64,000 nucleotides of DNA from Shinisaurus crocodilurus (taxonomy: Eukaryota; Chordata; Lepidosauria; Squamata; Shinisauridae), in NCBI GenBank assembly GCA_021292165.1, contig CM037876.1, positions 105,238,324 to 105,302,323 of the forward strand, in the 5' to 3' direction. Under the pieces are notes generated by a model. It was not told the DNA's origin and did no database searches. It worked only from the letters and a program-made list of their open reading frames with translations. Positions 1-11,216 of the stretch are shown piece by piece; positions within the stretch are counted from its first letter, which is position 1, and each line of letters starts with the position of its first letter. The position numbers and the translations under genes were made by a program.

Positions 1-236
1 TTGCTTCACAACAAGGGTATAGTTTCAGTCTGCCATAGTGTCTTGTTCCCCCGTCTATACTAGCCGACAGGAAAATTGCCACCTGCTGCCTCCACGGCAA
101 GATTGGTGCTTCCTAGGTGACTCTCCTTGTTTTCCCTCTCTGTTCCCCCCCCTTGTTTTCTTCCCTTTCTTCTTCCTCATTGCCTTGCCCCCATGCTGCT
201 CAGGTAATGGAAGGGCCCACACTGCATCCTATAAGC
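1..236. other. unassigned sequence
   Basis: No gene, RNA or repeat family was recognised. The sequence is pyrimidine-rich on the plus strand around 120-185. The small ORF here shows no domain. Confidence 0.4.
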
Positions 237-637
237 TTTTGGGAGGATATGGGAAGGAGTCGGTCCTATACTGGTTAGGCCAAAGCAGAGTTTCCCCCCT
301 TATGCACAGCCTGGTTATTGAAACTGGTTATCACCACGTGGGTTGTTAAACCCTGCTAAAAGGCTCTTAAAAGGAAACGGATTTCCCAAACAAGGTTTAA
401 AACTAATAAAGAGATTTATTAGTTTTACTTACAGTCCATTTATTCATATGCATGTGTCCATCATGTTGGAGAGGAAAAGAGAGAGAGAGAGCTGGTCACA
501 GAGAGGCAGGAGGAAGTAGGGAGGAGGGGTTACAAAACATGCACCCTGGGGATTGTTCAATTAACCCTTTCCTCCCGCTGTAACTAGTGGTTACATTACC
601 TCGTTGATTTAAGCAGGCAATACTACAATTTCCGTCA
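237..637 (-). repeat. solo LTR, copy 1 (degenerate)
   Basis: This is a diverged copy of the LTR seen at 6286-6762 and 61887-62347. The shared blocks include the terminal GGAGGATATGG, a CAGAGTTTCC block and the closing GTTGATTTAAGCAGGCAATA. The left end has lost the clean TGTTGGA and the right end reads TTTCCGTCA. No internal retroviral coding region adjoins it, so it is most simply a solo LTR. Minus orientation is inferred from the polyadenylation signal in the better-preserved copy 2. Confidence 0.65.
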
Positions 638-1431
638 TAAGCATGGCATGGCACTGTTGCCCCAGTTTCAGGAGGACCAGTGCTGGTGTTAGGAAGAGCC
701 ATAATACGGGCTTCTCCTGTGTGGAGGAGAGCTTCTCATATTACTTCAGCAGCGCAGGAAGAGGCTGTGCTGCAGGAGCGCTTAACACCACCAGTAAGAA
801 GAAGGCCACAGAGTCCACGATTGATTGATGCTGGCTGGATCATCATCAGAATATTATGATTTACAACCATAAAATGGTTGCTTTGAGGGAGGTTGTGTTT
901 TCATATTCAGCTATTCCACTAACATAGGCCCCTTATGATGTAATTGGCTTCGTGCCATTTTAAAAAAATACATAAGATTTCAGTTCTTTTTCTGTTCATA
1001 CTGTGCAAAAACATACTCAAAGCAACTTAGAAACATCAAAAATAATGGAAAAAAATAAAATTACATTAAACTGATACATAAAATATAATAAAAAGAAGAC
1101 CAACTCCACCCCCCCCCCCAAACCAACAGTAGCAGCATTTCCAATTTAAAAAGTGATGTTCAAGATTCCTCCATAGCCATTTTTATTTTATCTAGGGCCA
1201 TATATATTTTAAACGTTTGGCATATTTTATCAGTGTTGCTGTTCTTTCTTTTATCACTACAAGCCTTTCAAATATTAAGTTTCCTTTAGTGATGCTGACA
1301 GTCTCAAAGCGAGCAGAGGCATTGAAGAGGGGGCTGCCAATGATTCCCATTGTGCCAGCATTTTAATGATACATTAGCACATGTGGGAGTCGCTTACACA
1401 ATAGGAGCACCCTTACTATGACACCAGTTAT

Positions 1432-1462
<31 letters not shown>

Positions 1463-2544
1463 AAACTGCTGATACCAGCATTCTCCCAAGGGCACTTTTT
1501 CTGTGTGCTCAGCTTTCCTAGAGGCTTTTATGTGGCTTCTTACTCATAGGTCAGAGTGCTGCCCAAAGCTTGTATTTCACCTACAGTTTATGTAATGCAG
1601 CAAGCAACCATTTAGCCCAGGGTCAAGAATGTAAATCCAAACATGTCTCCCTCGCAATGCCATGGCAGCAGCACCTTTCCCCCATAGAAACAAACCCTCT
1701 CTTCCAGTTTAGCTCAGTCAGCAGGGGGTGTAAAGTCAGGCTAATCCCATTAGCTTCAGTTATTAAACCTGTTGCAGCTACTTCTTGTTGAATGGTGGTG
1801 CCACCATTTTCAAGGCAGTCAGAAACAAAACTCTGAGGTCATGAACTTCTCATGAATCAGCACTTGTATTAAAAACAAACAACCCCCCTTCCAAAGACCC
1901 CAAACTGCACTAGAGCTCTAAGTCAGCCTCCACAACTTGTGACCAACAAAGCTGAATAAAGCCCTGCTAAAGCCCTTTTTTCCCCACATCATGCATAATT
2001 TTATAAAATCATGTTTTCATAAACATAGAAGGCCTAGCTTTTGCTTGTGTTTCTTTAACCAAAGTCAGTCTGTCAATGAGACTTGACTTGTTTGTCCTTC
2101 ATGAGATAGAAAGCTGTTCTCCGATTAATTTAACCAAGTAATTAATAAAACAACCAAGTAAAAACCAAGTAAGTAATACAGTTGGTTAACCAAGTAGTAA
2201 TAAAGAGCACAGTCCTAAGGGACTGATGCCCCATAGATGGAGAGCTCCAAGATTGGAGCCCTCCATCTATTCTAAGCTCTAGCAGGCAGGGTGGGAGGAA
2301 CTACAGAGGCGTTTTCATTTCCTTATTCCTGCTTCTTAATATTGTAGCTTGCACAGCATACTTTTAGGTTCCTCCCAGATGGCAACAATTTTCCTATGTC
2401 ACTGGAGGACATTTTTTCAAAAGTGAAAATTTTATTCATGTTCATATCCTGACAGAATAACTTTTACTGCATTACAGTATCTGCTGTCTTTCTCACACGT
2501 ACTTTCATTTAATGTAAAAATTGGTATTGGGAATTGCACTGTAA
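638..2544. other. unassigned sequence with short simple repeats
   Basis: No gene was recognised. It holds an (AC)n run at about 1433-1462 and several diverged copies of AACCAAGTAA at 2128-2200, separated by AT-rich spacer, which look like a decayed minisatellite. The rest is ordinary AT-rich sequence. Confidence 0.4.
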
Positions 2545-2891
2545 CGGCGCAGTCCTATGAGGCTGCCCGTAATCCTCCGAACCCGGAAGAATATGGGCAT
2601 CCTATTGAGGGTGGGAGGAGCACGGTGGATAGGATATCTGCTGTGCTCCCCTCGCTCTCAAAAACATCTAGAGGGCCAATTTCGGCTGTCTAGGTGTTTT
2701 ACCTCTCCTCATGAAGAAGTGGAGCTGAGGCACCGCCTGGATTTCTCAGAATCCAGCGGAGTCTCGCTCGCAGGTGCTCTGTGGCGCTGCGACCTCAGAA
2801 GGGATTTCTGAGGTCACAGCAGCGGCTTCCAGCCCCAATCCTATGTCCCCCCCCCCCAAACAACATCAGAGGGACATAGGTTTGCACCCTA
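2545..2891. mobile_element. MITE-like element with GCAnTCCTAT inverted ends
   Basis: The left end reads GCGCAGTCCTATGAGG. The right end, reverse-complemented, reads TTAGGGTGCAAACCTATG, so the two are imperfect inverted repeats. The same terminal motif bounds elements at 22242-22745 and 42267-42702. The interior is GC-richer than its flanks. No clear target duplication could be read, so the boundaries are approximate and the superfamily is unknown. Confidence 0.4.
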
Positions 2892-3454
2892 AGTCTACAT
2901 AAAGGCAATCCATGCATCTTTGCTTGGATGCCTACAGTCAAACTTGTTCTTCTGCATATTTCTAAATATACAAATACACAATATTTCTAAATATTGAGCT
3001 CATACTGGTGCTCAATGACATTCTGTGCATTTTATCCATCAGTTGCTTCTATATTCTCAAACTCCATTTCTGGAGTGAAACATAGCCATAAAATACAGAT
3101 ATTTTACAGACTAGTGACCTGGCACTGTTGGTGTGCGTATAATTTCCTTACAACTGCAATGAGTATCATATAGCATTGGGGGGGGGGGAATACAAACAGC
3201 TGCAATTTTAATCTGAATATTTAAAAACATTATCTGCTGATCCTTGAAATCTGCAGCATTGCTCTTTTCCACTTTATGCCTCTACAGTGGAATGCTGAGC
3301 TGCTAGGTCTGACATCCTGTAATGATGATGTGGATAACAGGCAGAATGAGCTGGCCTGGAAGGAACTTCAGAACAAATTCACTGTGACAACAAAACTGGA
3401 ATGTGCCTGGATCAAGCCTGGATCACCAAGCTGAATACAGCCCGCCAGTAGGTC
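2892..3454. other. unassigned sequence
   Basis: AT-rich, with no recognised gene or repeat. A G-run lies near 3178-3188. Confidence 0.35.
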
Positions 3455-3592
3455 AGTATTATTATCTCATATTATGGCAGAGAGCTCAGAAGGAGTGGAT
3501 TGCTACCTAGTAAGCTCATGGTGGAGGTGAGACTCAAACCAGGGACTTCCCAATTGGTAGCTCAGCCACTATGCTACTTCAGCTCTCTGGAC
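3455..3592 (-). repeat. MIR-like tRNA-derived SINE
   Basis: Read on the minus strand, it has a tRNA-like head (AGCATAGTGGCTGAG, then the B-box-like GGTTTGAGTCT), a central segment with GAGCTTACTAG, and a tail with GAGATAATAATA. This order matches CORE/MIR-type SINEs. It is diverged, and the exact subfamily is not assignable by eye. Confidence 0.55.
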
Positions 3593-3959
3593 TGTCAAAT
3601 ATAAAATACTGAAATCAAATATTATCAAATGTTGATGAATAATTGACAAATACTGAAATATGCAGTCAGTATTCAACATCAGCATTTTCAGAGGTTTTGT
3701 TTTGTGGGGGAACAGATGCGCCTAAGTTCTTCTATAATGTTCAGTCAAATCAGTGTGGAGAAGCATAGAGCTAATTCAGAAAGCAGTCCCAGTCCCACAT
3801 CCCCATGGCAGTGTGGGTGGGGATAAGCATCCAGATGCATATTTGGATCCGTCTTTCTGGGCTGATGTGCATAAATAGATAATCCTTGAGCTATGCTAAA
3901 ATATCTGTAAAAAAAAAGAGGAATTACTATGTATGTCCTGCTGATCTCCAGTCAATGCC
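3593..3959. other. unassigned sequence
   Basis: No feature was recognised. The last 8 bases (TCAATGCC, 3952-3959) are the left target duplication of the next element. Confidence 0.35.
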
Positions 3960-4839
3960 ATACCCTCCAACATTTCACAGATGAAAATAGGGACACACTT
4001 GGGAATTTGCAAGAGGTATGGTTAAGCAACATGAAGGTGTGATCAAGAGGGTGTGGCCAGGCAACATGAGGGCGTGTCCAAGGGTATGGCCAGGCAACCA
4101 AAGGGCATGGTCAAGTACAAAAGTTATTAGAGGAAACACACAAAATCTTATATAATTATTACATTATTGTATTATATATTATTTTATGTGGCTTTTGTAA
4201 TATTTTTTTTACCTTACTTAAACCCTTAATTGTTGATATCTGGTGTTTTTCATGGGGGGGGGGGTCAGTGCTTGCAGGGCAATCTCTTTCTTTTTGTTTT
4301 AAAATGGTCAGGACTGGCACAAATTCAACAGGTGAAGCTTACCCACCCACCCCACACCCCCAAACATGGAGCTTCAGAGAGAAGGAGAAGTTTCTTGCAT
4401 TTCCTTCTGACACTGTAACCTCACCTGTTAGAGGCAAAGAGTCAGCTCTGTTAGGAAATAAAATCTTTAGCAATATAAAGATAGGAATCATGTGATAAAT
4501 TCCCTCATTCACCTCTCCCTCCCTCTGTCCAGGCCACCGGGTGCAGCCTCCTTTTCAGCCGGTAGAGTAGGTGTGCACGTGCACACACATCCTCCCAGTG
4601 TCTGTCTCTCTGTGGAGCTGTTCGAGCCTAAAAAGAGCTAACCTAAAGGGGCCATGCCATGGACAAAATTGCAGCTAAGCTTGCAGTCTTAGCTTAGCTG
4701 CAATTTTGCCCATGGCATGGCCCCTTTAAGGAAAGTTTAAAAAGTTTAAATTCGGGACTCTGCATGACAAAGTGAGAAGTTGGGATGGCTTAAGGGGTTT
4801 TGTGACAGTCCCAGAATTTTCGGGGCAGTTGGAGACTAT
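3960..4839 (+). mobile_element. non-autonomous hAT element (ATACCCTCCAAC family), copy 1
   Basis: It starts ATACCCTCCAAC and ends GTTGGAGACTAT, which are imperfect inverted repeats. It is flanked by TCAATGCC on the left and GCAATGCC on the right, a 7-of-8 match and the 8-bp target duplication expected of hAT transposons. A second copy of the same interior lies reverse-complemented at 39974-41055. A strong internal hairpin spans 4645-4727, with arms AAAGGGGCCATGCCATGG and its complement. No transposase ORF is present. Confidence 0.75.
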
Positions 4840-6121
4840 GCAATGCCCACATAAATGCCCTTCACTTCAGTATCAATATTTGACTTTAAAGAGTATTGCT
4901 CAGATGCTAAAATGATCTGCACAGTCAGAGCCTCACTTCTAACTTTTTAAAAATCATCTACAAAGATAGCTCTACTTGATCTCAGCAGAGTTATTTTAAA
5001 ATCAGAGAGTTTGCCAAGGTTTCCTTACAAAGACACGCAGGTAGTGTGACTCATTACTCTTGGATTTCACTTGTCAGGGCAGCCAGCTAAGTCTAGTTTT
5101 TCAGTTCCCAGTGGTTATCATTTTGTTTCAGAGATAAAACAGTTGAAGCTGATGTGGAATATTAGGAATGAGGGGAGAGAATTTGTGCACTGCAGCTCCT
5201 GGAGAAAACAAAGCACTTGTAGCACCACCACCACAAATGTATGATGATACTGATATGTTGCAGGAAAGAGAGAAAAAGCCAGCATTGATCAATGACACCT
5301 ATGTGTTTTATGAAGAATTACTAGTGCCAGCAGCTCCAGTGGATAGATACAGTGCATTTCTTCTGAGGCAGTTTGCTTAGATTGTTGACCTGTACAACTA
5401 TGGGGTGGGTGGGTTGGTTGGTTGGTTCACACATGCATGTTCATCTCTTGATGAGGACCTTTTATGTGAAAAGGTTGTTTTATTGGGGGAGGTCCCACTA
5501 AAATAATACCAGACTTTATATTTTATATGTTAGGACACATCTCTACACAAATTAGCATTGGTTTCAGCTGTGTGCCTTATGTCTTAAACAAAAGGGTTGG
5601 GGGGACACTTTGAAAGTGTCTGACATTGTCCAAATGTATTTCAGAGATTCTTTGGTGTGCCCCATATCTCAAACACCGGCACATGGCTTAATATGATTTA
5701 TGTTTCTTATATATAGGGCCTGGGAGAACCTTTGGGCTGAAATGTGTATCAACAAGAACAATCATCTGTTGCAAAGGTTGGAAAATATGTACCTTATCAG
5801 GAAGGCAAAACTGTCACATGCACTTGCTCTGTTAGGAGAGAACACCCCAACTTTGGTGCATTAAGGCCTTAAACTCCAACTTTCTGACTTTTAACATACT
5901 GACAGTTCATATGTGAGAAATGACCTATTCTTTCTTGACACACTGAATTGATATCATCCTTATCTGTGAGCAGGAGCAATTAGCCAAAGCTGTGAAAAGA
6001 GAGAAATCTAGCATCTGAGAACAGAATTCCTTTATGTGTTCTGGGGAATTGGACATGTTGCCATTTAAGTGGTGAAATGCATATTCACATCCAAGTTACA
6101 TGTCACAAGTGTTGACTGGAT
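4840..6121. other. unassigned sequence
   Basis: About 1.3 kb with no recognised repeat or gene. A 70-codon plus-strand ORF at 5168-5380 has no recognisable domain, splice context or homology and is not called. A short GGTT repeat lies near 5404-5426. Confidence 0.35.
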
Positions 6122-6990
6122 ATTATTTATTTATTTTATTTGTACAAATGTATATACTGCTGAACATTAAAAAATACCACAGCGGTGTACAACAAAAATA
6201 CAGGATAAAAACAATGCAATAACATAACTCATACAACCAATATTAATAGCTGGGTCACACTACAGGAAAGCCTGAGTGAACAGATTGTTGGAGGATATGG
6301 TTAAAAGGAGTCAGTCCTAAACTGATTAGGACAAAGCAGAGTTTCCTCCTTAAGCGCAGCCTGCTTTATTGAAACTGGTTTCACCACATGAGTTGCTAAA
6401 CTCTTGTCTCTTAAGGCTATTAAAAGAACGGAACGTCCACACAAGGTTTAAACTAAAGACACTTATCAGTTCTTACTTACAGATCACTCACAAATATGCA
6501 GGATGCGTATAGACAGATTAGGTTCATTATAGAAGATCTCTGGCTGCAAGCCAGCTCTGACTTGCATGTTGGGAAAAGGGAGAGCAGAGAGCCAAACTAG
6601 CTTCCACAAAGAAGCAGGGAGTAGATAGAGAACAGCAGAGCTCTGGCCAGAGAGGCCAAGAGTAGGGAGGAGAGGTTTCTTTAGTTAACCCATTCCTCCC
6701 ACTCCAATCAGTGGTTACATCACTTTGTTGATTTTAAGCGGGCAATATTACTATTTCCAACAGAGATATGTTCTCTAAGTAAGTATCTGAGTAAGCAGAT
6801 GACTACAATGTCAAACTGTTGGCGCCTGCCTAATATTAACAGGGAGGGAGTTCCACAGGGCAGGAGCTGCAACATTCAAAGTTCTGTTCTTGGTAGCCAT
6901 AAGGTGGACCACCAAGGGTGCCATTTCTGAGGACTGCATTGACCGGGCAGGGGTATGGAAGGTCAAACGATCCTTGAATATTGTAATTAT
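6122..6990 (-). repeat. LINE 3'-end-like fragment split by an LTR
   Basis: The left part (TTATTTATTTTATTTGTACA, then a CAGCGGTGTACAAC block) is the reverse of an L2/CR1-type LINE tail. The right part (6763-6990, with GGAGGGAGTTCCACAGGG) looks like the upstream 3'-UTR. The solo LTR at 6286-6762 interrupts it. Family assignment is approximate. Confidence 0.45.
6286..6762 (-). repeat. solo LTR, copy 2 (best preserved)
   Basis: This 477-bp unit begins TGTTGGAGGATATGG and ends TTTCCAACA. It therefore has the TG...CA ends of an LTR, with a 7-bp terminal inverted repeat TGTTGGA/TCCAACA. The flanks are CAGAT and GAGAT, a 4-of-5 target duplication. On the minus strand there is an AATAAA followed by GCAGGCTG, consistent with a polyadenylation signal near R/U5. 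No internal region is attached. Confidence 0.7.
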
Positions 6991-7641
6991 TCATCTCAAT
7001 AATATGCAACTATGGTAATGTAAACATTTATTAAAAGGGCGCTCCTGCTCATTGTTCAGTGAGGAATTCCATCATGGCTCCCAACTCTCTACTTGAACTT
7101 TACTAGAGTCCTACTTCAATTTTTGGTCTTGTCTTATTGGCAGTAGACATATGGTGGAAGGATAAAGAGCTTTGGCTGTGGGTTTGGGTTCTCCAGTGCT
7201 GTTCAGTACACAATGTTGTGCAAATCCACTATCAAAGTGTTCAAGCCTTCCAGCACATAGTGCCTGCCGCTTTGTTCTTTTTGTCAGTATATTGTGCATG
7301 TTGTCTTCTGTTTTCCTCAGATTTTCCCCTCTTGCTATTATCGTTCAGATGGCTGCTAGAAGAATAAAGACCTAACCGGTGCCGCAGCTGGGTTGACTCT
7401 TTCCCCCCCATACATTGTCCCCAGTGAGGTTTTTTCATGTTCGTAGTCTTTTGGAAATTGTGTGACAGAAGCAGCTGCGTGTGCTGCCCACCTGCTAATG
7501 CCTACAATCTAGTGTTCCTTCAATTAGCTTTGATTGCAAGAAAAGTTTATGAAACACCCATCAGTGATTCGGTGCCATCTGGCTTCTGCCATTCTTCTGG
7601 TTAGAGAGAATCTCTGTTTATACTGATTGGTCCTTTTGCAG
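6991..7641. other. unassigned sequence
   Basis: No repeat was recognised. The last bases (TCCTTTTGCAG, ending at 7641) form a plausible splice acceptor for the ORF that follows. Confidence 0.35.
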
Positions 7642-7845
7642 ATAACCAAGCGTTCATACCAATTACAGAATGATACATCTTGCCCAGATGTCCAACAACG
7701 AACGTTGCATTTTGGTCAACAACTTAGAAGAAATAGTGTGCTAGATGCTGTACAAGACAGACATAATGTCAGTAATGAAATCCCATCAGATTTAAATTTG
7801 CCATTGAATAGATCACAGAATTTGGACCAAACTTTGTGGTTCTGA
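7642..7845 (+). other. candidate terminal coding exon (unidentified)
   Basis: An open frame of 67 codons runs from directly after a TTTTGCAG acceptor-like site to a TGA at 7845. The peptide is polar and complex in composition (it includes SCPDVQQRTLHFGQQLRRNS), unlike the low-complexity translations nearby, and no transposon motif is visible. The pyrimidine tract is weak and no adjacent exon can be shown. It could be a last exon of a host gene, an old repeat relic or chance. Confidence 0.25.
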
Positions 7846-8801
7846 CACTTACAAATTCTAATTCAGAATTTCTGGTACCCATTCAGAAATTTGCTTTGCT
7901 CATATGTCACATATAAATAACCATTATGTATTATTGCAATATTTTGTGCCAAACATCTGATTTTTTAACACAATATTGTAATCCTCTTATACTAAACAAT
8001 CTGCTTGCTCAAGAATGTTTAATCATTTTTTGTCAAACTATTTTCATTCTTGTGAGGGAAATGTTCATGTTTGTTTCATGTCAAACCAACTGCATTCTCA
8101 TTATATTGTAATTCTTTCTTATTGTTCCGTCTTTACACTTGTAAGAGAAATCTGCATGTATGAGAATGGCTTAAAAATATAAAACTGTAAAATCCATTAT
8201 GCAGGGCAACTATGAGAAAAAAAACATTCATCCATCTGATGTCATTTCTTAAAATGATGAATTAATACTATTGAATATATTGATTCACATCTATCAAATT
8301 ACCTGTCAGCTGGAAGCAGAACTGCAAAACAGAATTCTTCCCATTGGTTTCATGTATACTGATTTTAGCAACAAATTATACCAGCTGTGGAGGCTGGGTC
8401 TTCCATTGCAAGTGGAAGTGCTACTAAGTGCAAAGTGGCAAGTGCTACTAAGCTTTTGACAGCAGTGTGCATCTTAAATATTGGCCTGGTGAACACTTTA
8501 GGATAAGGTGAACTTTGGCTGACACTCTCAGATGCCTTCAGCAGTTTAATGGGCATGGATGATACTCCAGTGGAGTGCAGAAGAAGCTATTGTCAATAAT
8601 CTCATTAGTATTTAGTCTCTTTTTACTGGCGTCTTATTCCTCAGAAGGGGCAACATCTTGGATAATTTGTACATATCTTGTTCAGAATGGGTATAGTGAC
8701 TTGCCCAGTCATGAGGTTTTTCCCCAACATCTCCTTCCCTGCTATGAACTTCATCACTAATAAAGCAGTGTGATAGGTCATCATTGCTAGATCATCTAAA
8801 G
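7846..8801. other. unassigned sequence
   Basis: AT-rich single-copy-looking DNA with no recognised feature. The last 8 bases (ATCTAAAG) are a target duplication of the MITE at 8802. Confidence 0.35.
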
Positions 8802-8930
8802 CAGGGCTCTCCAACCTTGGGTCCCCAGATGTTGCTGGCCTACAGCTCCCAGCATATCCAGCCAGCATGGCAAGGGATTCTGGGAGCTGTAGTCCAGCAA
8901 CATCTGGGGATCCAAGGTTGGAGAGCCCTG
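8802..8930. mobile_element. palindromic hAT MITE (CAGGGCTCTCCAACC family)
   Basis: A 129-bp near-perfect foldback runs from CAGGGCTCTCCAACCTTGG to its complement, flanked on both sides by the perfect 8-bp duplication ATCTAAAG. Related copies lie at 23243, 34788, 42823 and 56057. The CAG-initial ends and 8-bp TSD identify a hAT-type element mobilised in trans; it has no coding capacity. Confidence 0.85.
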
Positions 8931-9539
8931 ATCTAAAGCATGGGAGGGAATTCTACTTTTTGACCCTTCCTTTGTGATGATATCCTAGGTACTCTGGACA
9001 AGTAGAGACTGGGCAGAACATGGCAGGGCAAGATAGGACAAAACAGGTGGGTGGGAAGAAAGATAAATTGGAACCTAAAGTGAGTTATGGGTAGAGCCTG
9101 GCAGACCCTGGCAGTTCATGGGCAAAACCTAAAGAATATGATTTTACGTGGCTCATTGATAACTCCATTTCTAGGGGTTATGAATGAGCTGTTCAGCAGC
9201 ATGAGGGAGAAATGAAGGAGAAATACAGGACTGACTAGCTCTCAGTGGTATTAGTGCAAAATCTATACTCCAAATGAGTTACTTGTACAACACATTCTTC
9301 AAAAGACAAGAGCAATGTACAGTGATTTATTTATGAGAATCATTATAATTGGAAAATTAGAGTCGGAAAATTCTAATTGTTAGAACTGGAAAATAATGTC
9401 TCATTCTATTATTTGACTATCAAATATGGATGAGGCTGACTGTATTATGTAGTCCCCATGAAAGTCGAGAAAGAAAAAACCAAAACACAGACATTTTCCT
9501 TTGAAACTCTCCTTTATGAATAATCAGTGAAATGGTATC
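8931..9539. other. unassigned sequence
   Basis: No feature was recognised. Confidence 0.3.
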
Positions 9540-9645
9540 ACTATTATAACAACTAATATTACATCATTTGATACAAAAATACTCTCAGAATGGCAGAAAA
9601 GAGATTTATCTCCTTTGTGGGTTTGAGTTTGGCCTTTGATCTTAT

Positions 9646-10429
9646 CAGGGATGGGGACTCGGACTCGAGGACTCGACTCGTGAGTCGGACTGAGTCCCCC
9701 CTCTGACTCGACTCGGACTCGAGTCCCAATATTTTTAATGGGACTCGAGACTCGACTCGGGACTCGAGACCAAGGACTCGTCAACATCCCTGGGCTGTTG
9801 ACGAGTCTTCTGGCTGTGCCAGAAGGAGCGCGATCACCGGTGAAGAGCGCATGGAAGCGAGGCGCGCCGCTGCTCGGCCACTATGGACAGCTACCAGGAG
9901 CAGCAGCCCCAACGATGTGTTGAGATTTATTTTGATTGATGTGTTGTTGTGGGGGGTTTGGGTTAGGGTCAGACATTTTGGGTTTGGCTGCCTCTGCCTG
10001 CCTGTTTGGGGTTCCCAGCCTCCTCTGCCTGCCTGGTCTCTTCTTGACCTGTTCAACAGTTGAATTGTCCAAGACAAAGGCCTCTGCCTGCCTGCTTTGG
10101 GGTTGCCTGCCTCCTCTGCCTGCCTGGTTATTTTGGGTTTGTCTGCCTGGTCTGTTCTTGCCAAAATCAGTTGCAGAGTTTTGAAATAAAAAGGCACACT
10201 TGTGCCTAGAATTTATTTAAGCCACACATATGAAGTAGCCTTATTTTGTTGGGGGGAAACCCCATTGATTTTAATAAGGACTCATGGAGTCAGTTTTGGG
10301 AGTGACTCAGGACTCGGGACTCGTGAGTCACCATTTTGGACCAAGGACTCGGACTCGGACTCGAGACTCGGGTCCAAAGACTCGTGACTCGACTCGTGAC
10401 TCGTGACCAAGGACTCTTCAACATCCCTG
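9646..10429 (+). mobile_element. non-autonomous hAT element with GACTCG-rich ends, copy 1
   Basis: A 784-bp element running CAGGGATGGGGACTCGG ... CAACATCCCTG, flanked by the perfect 8-bp duplication GATCTTAT (9638-9645 and 10430-10437). About 140 bp at the left and 130 bp at the right are dense in GACTCG and its complement CGAGTC. A second internal CAACATCCCTG at 9783-9793 makes the left 148 bp look like a complete mini-element. The middle (about 9795-10300) has no transposase and differs from the middle of copy 2 at 32351-33221. Confidence 0.85.
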
Positions 10430-11216
10430 GATCTTATAGATAAGAGACTGTTTGCAGTATAAGTTATCTGCCACTAATATTGATAAAAGGATGCTATTTC
10501 TAATACAAATGCTTCACTCCAGTACTTCACTCAAGGTTAGACTTGGGGTGAATGGACTGTTAATAGAAAATATACCAACGACAGAGACATCAGGGATGTC
10601 TTTTGACCCATTCCTTTTTAACTTCTATATTGTACAAAAAATGAGCGGTTTGGAATATTTTCCAGTTTTTATGAGTGACTCCTGTCTGCCAAAAAAAAAA
10701 GTGTTTTCAAGTACAACTGCAAATTCCATCTCAAAAGTTTTGGATAAATTCATTTAGAACTGTTTTACATGCCTATGGGATCAATACTAAGGCTTTACCT
10801 ACTTTCCCCTTTAATAGAGTTAAATAGATGCTCAAAGAGAGAATTTATCTCTATTCTAAGCAGTGGGATTTGTATCCAATTTCACAAATATCCTATTCCA
10901 CATGGTATCCATTATATAAAATGATATTTGGTTTGGCAAATTATTTCATAATCCTTACTGCAGCTCCTTTAAGGAAATCATTCACTGCCTTACAACTTCG
11001 GTGTATACACTCTTCTTTTTTGGAAGGGAGATTTCATAACATCCCAACTCACCAACGATTTTGTATTTGTGAGTCTGGGGATGTTGAGGATATTTCTCAT
11101 TATTTACTAAGTTGCCCATTATATGACCATCCTAGGCAGAGGTTTCTTATCTGTATTCTCCATTCCTTGTCAAATAGACCCCCACCCTGGACCAGAAACG
11201 TACAGTGCTTGTAAGC

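Noticed and set aside
5168..5380. 70-codon ORF as a small gene
   Set aside because: No splice or promoter context, no domain, ordinary length for chance in this base composition.
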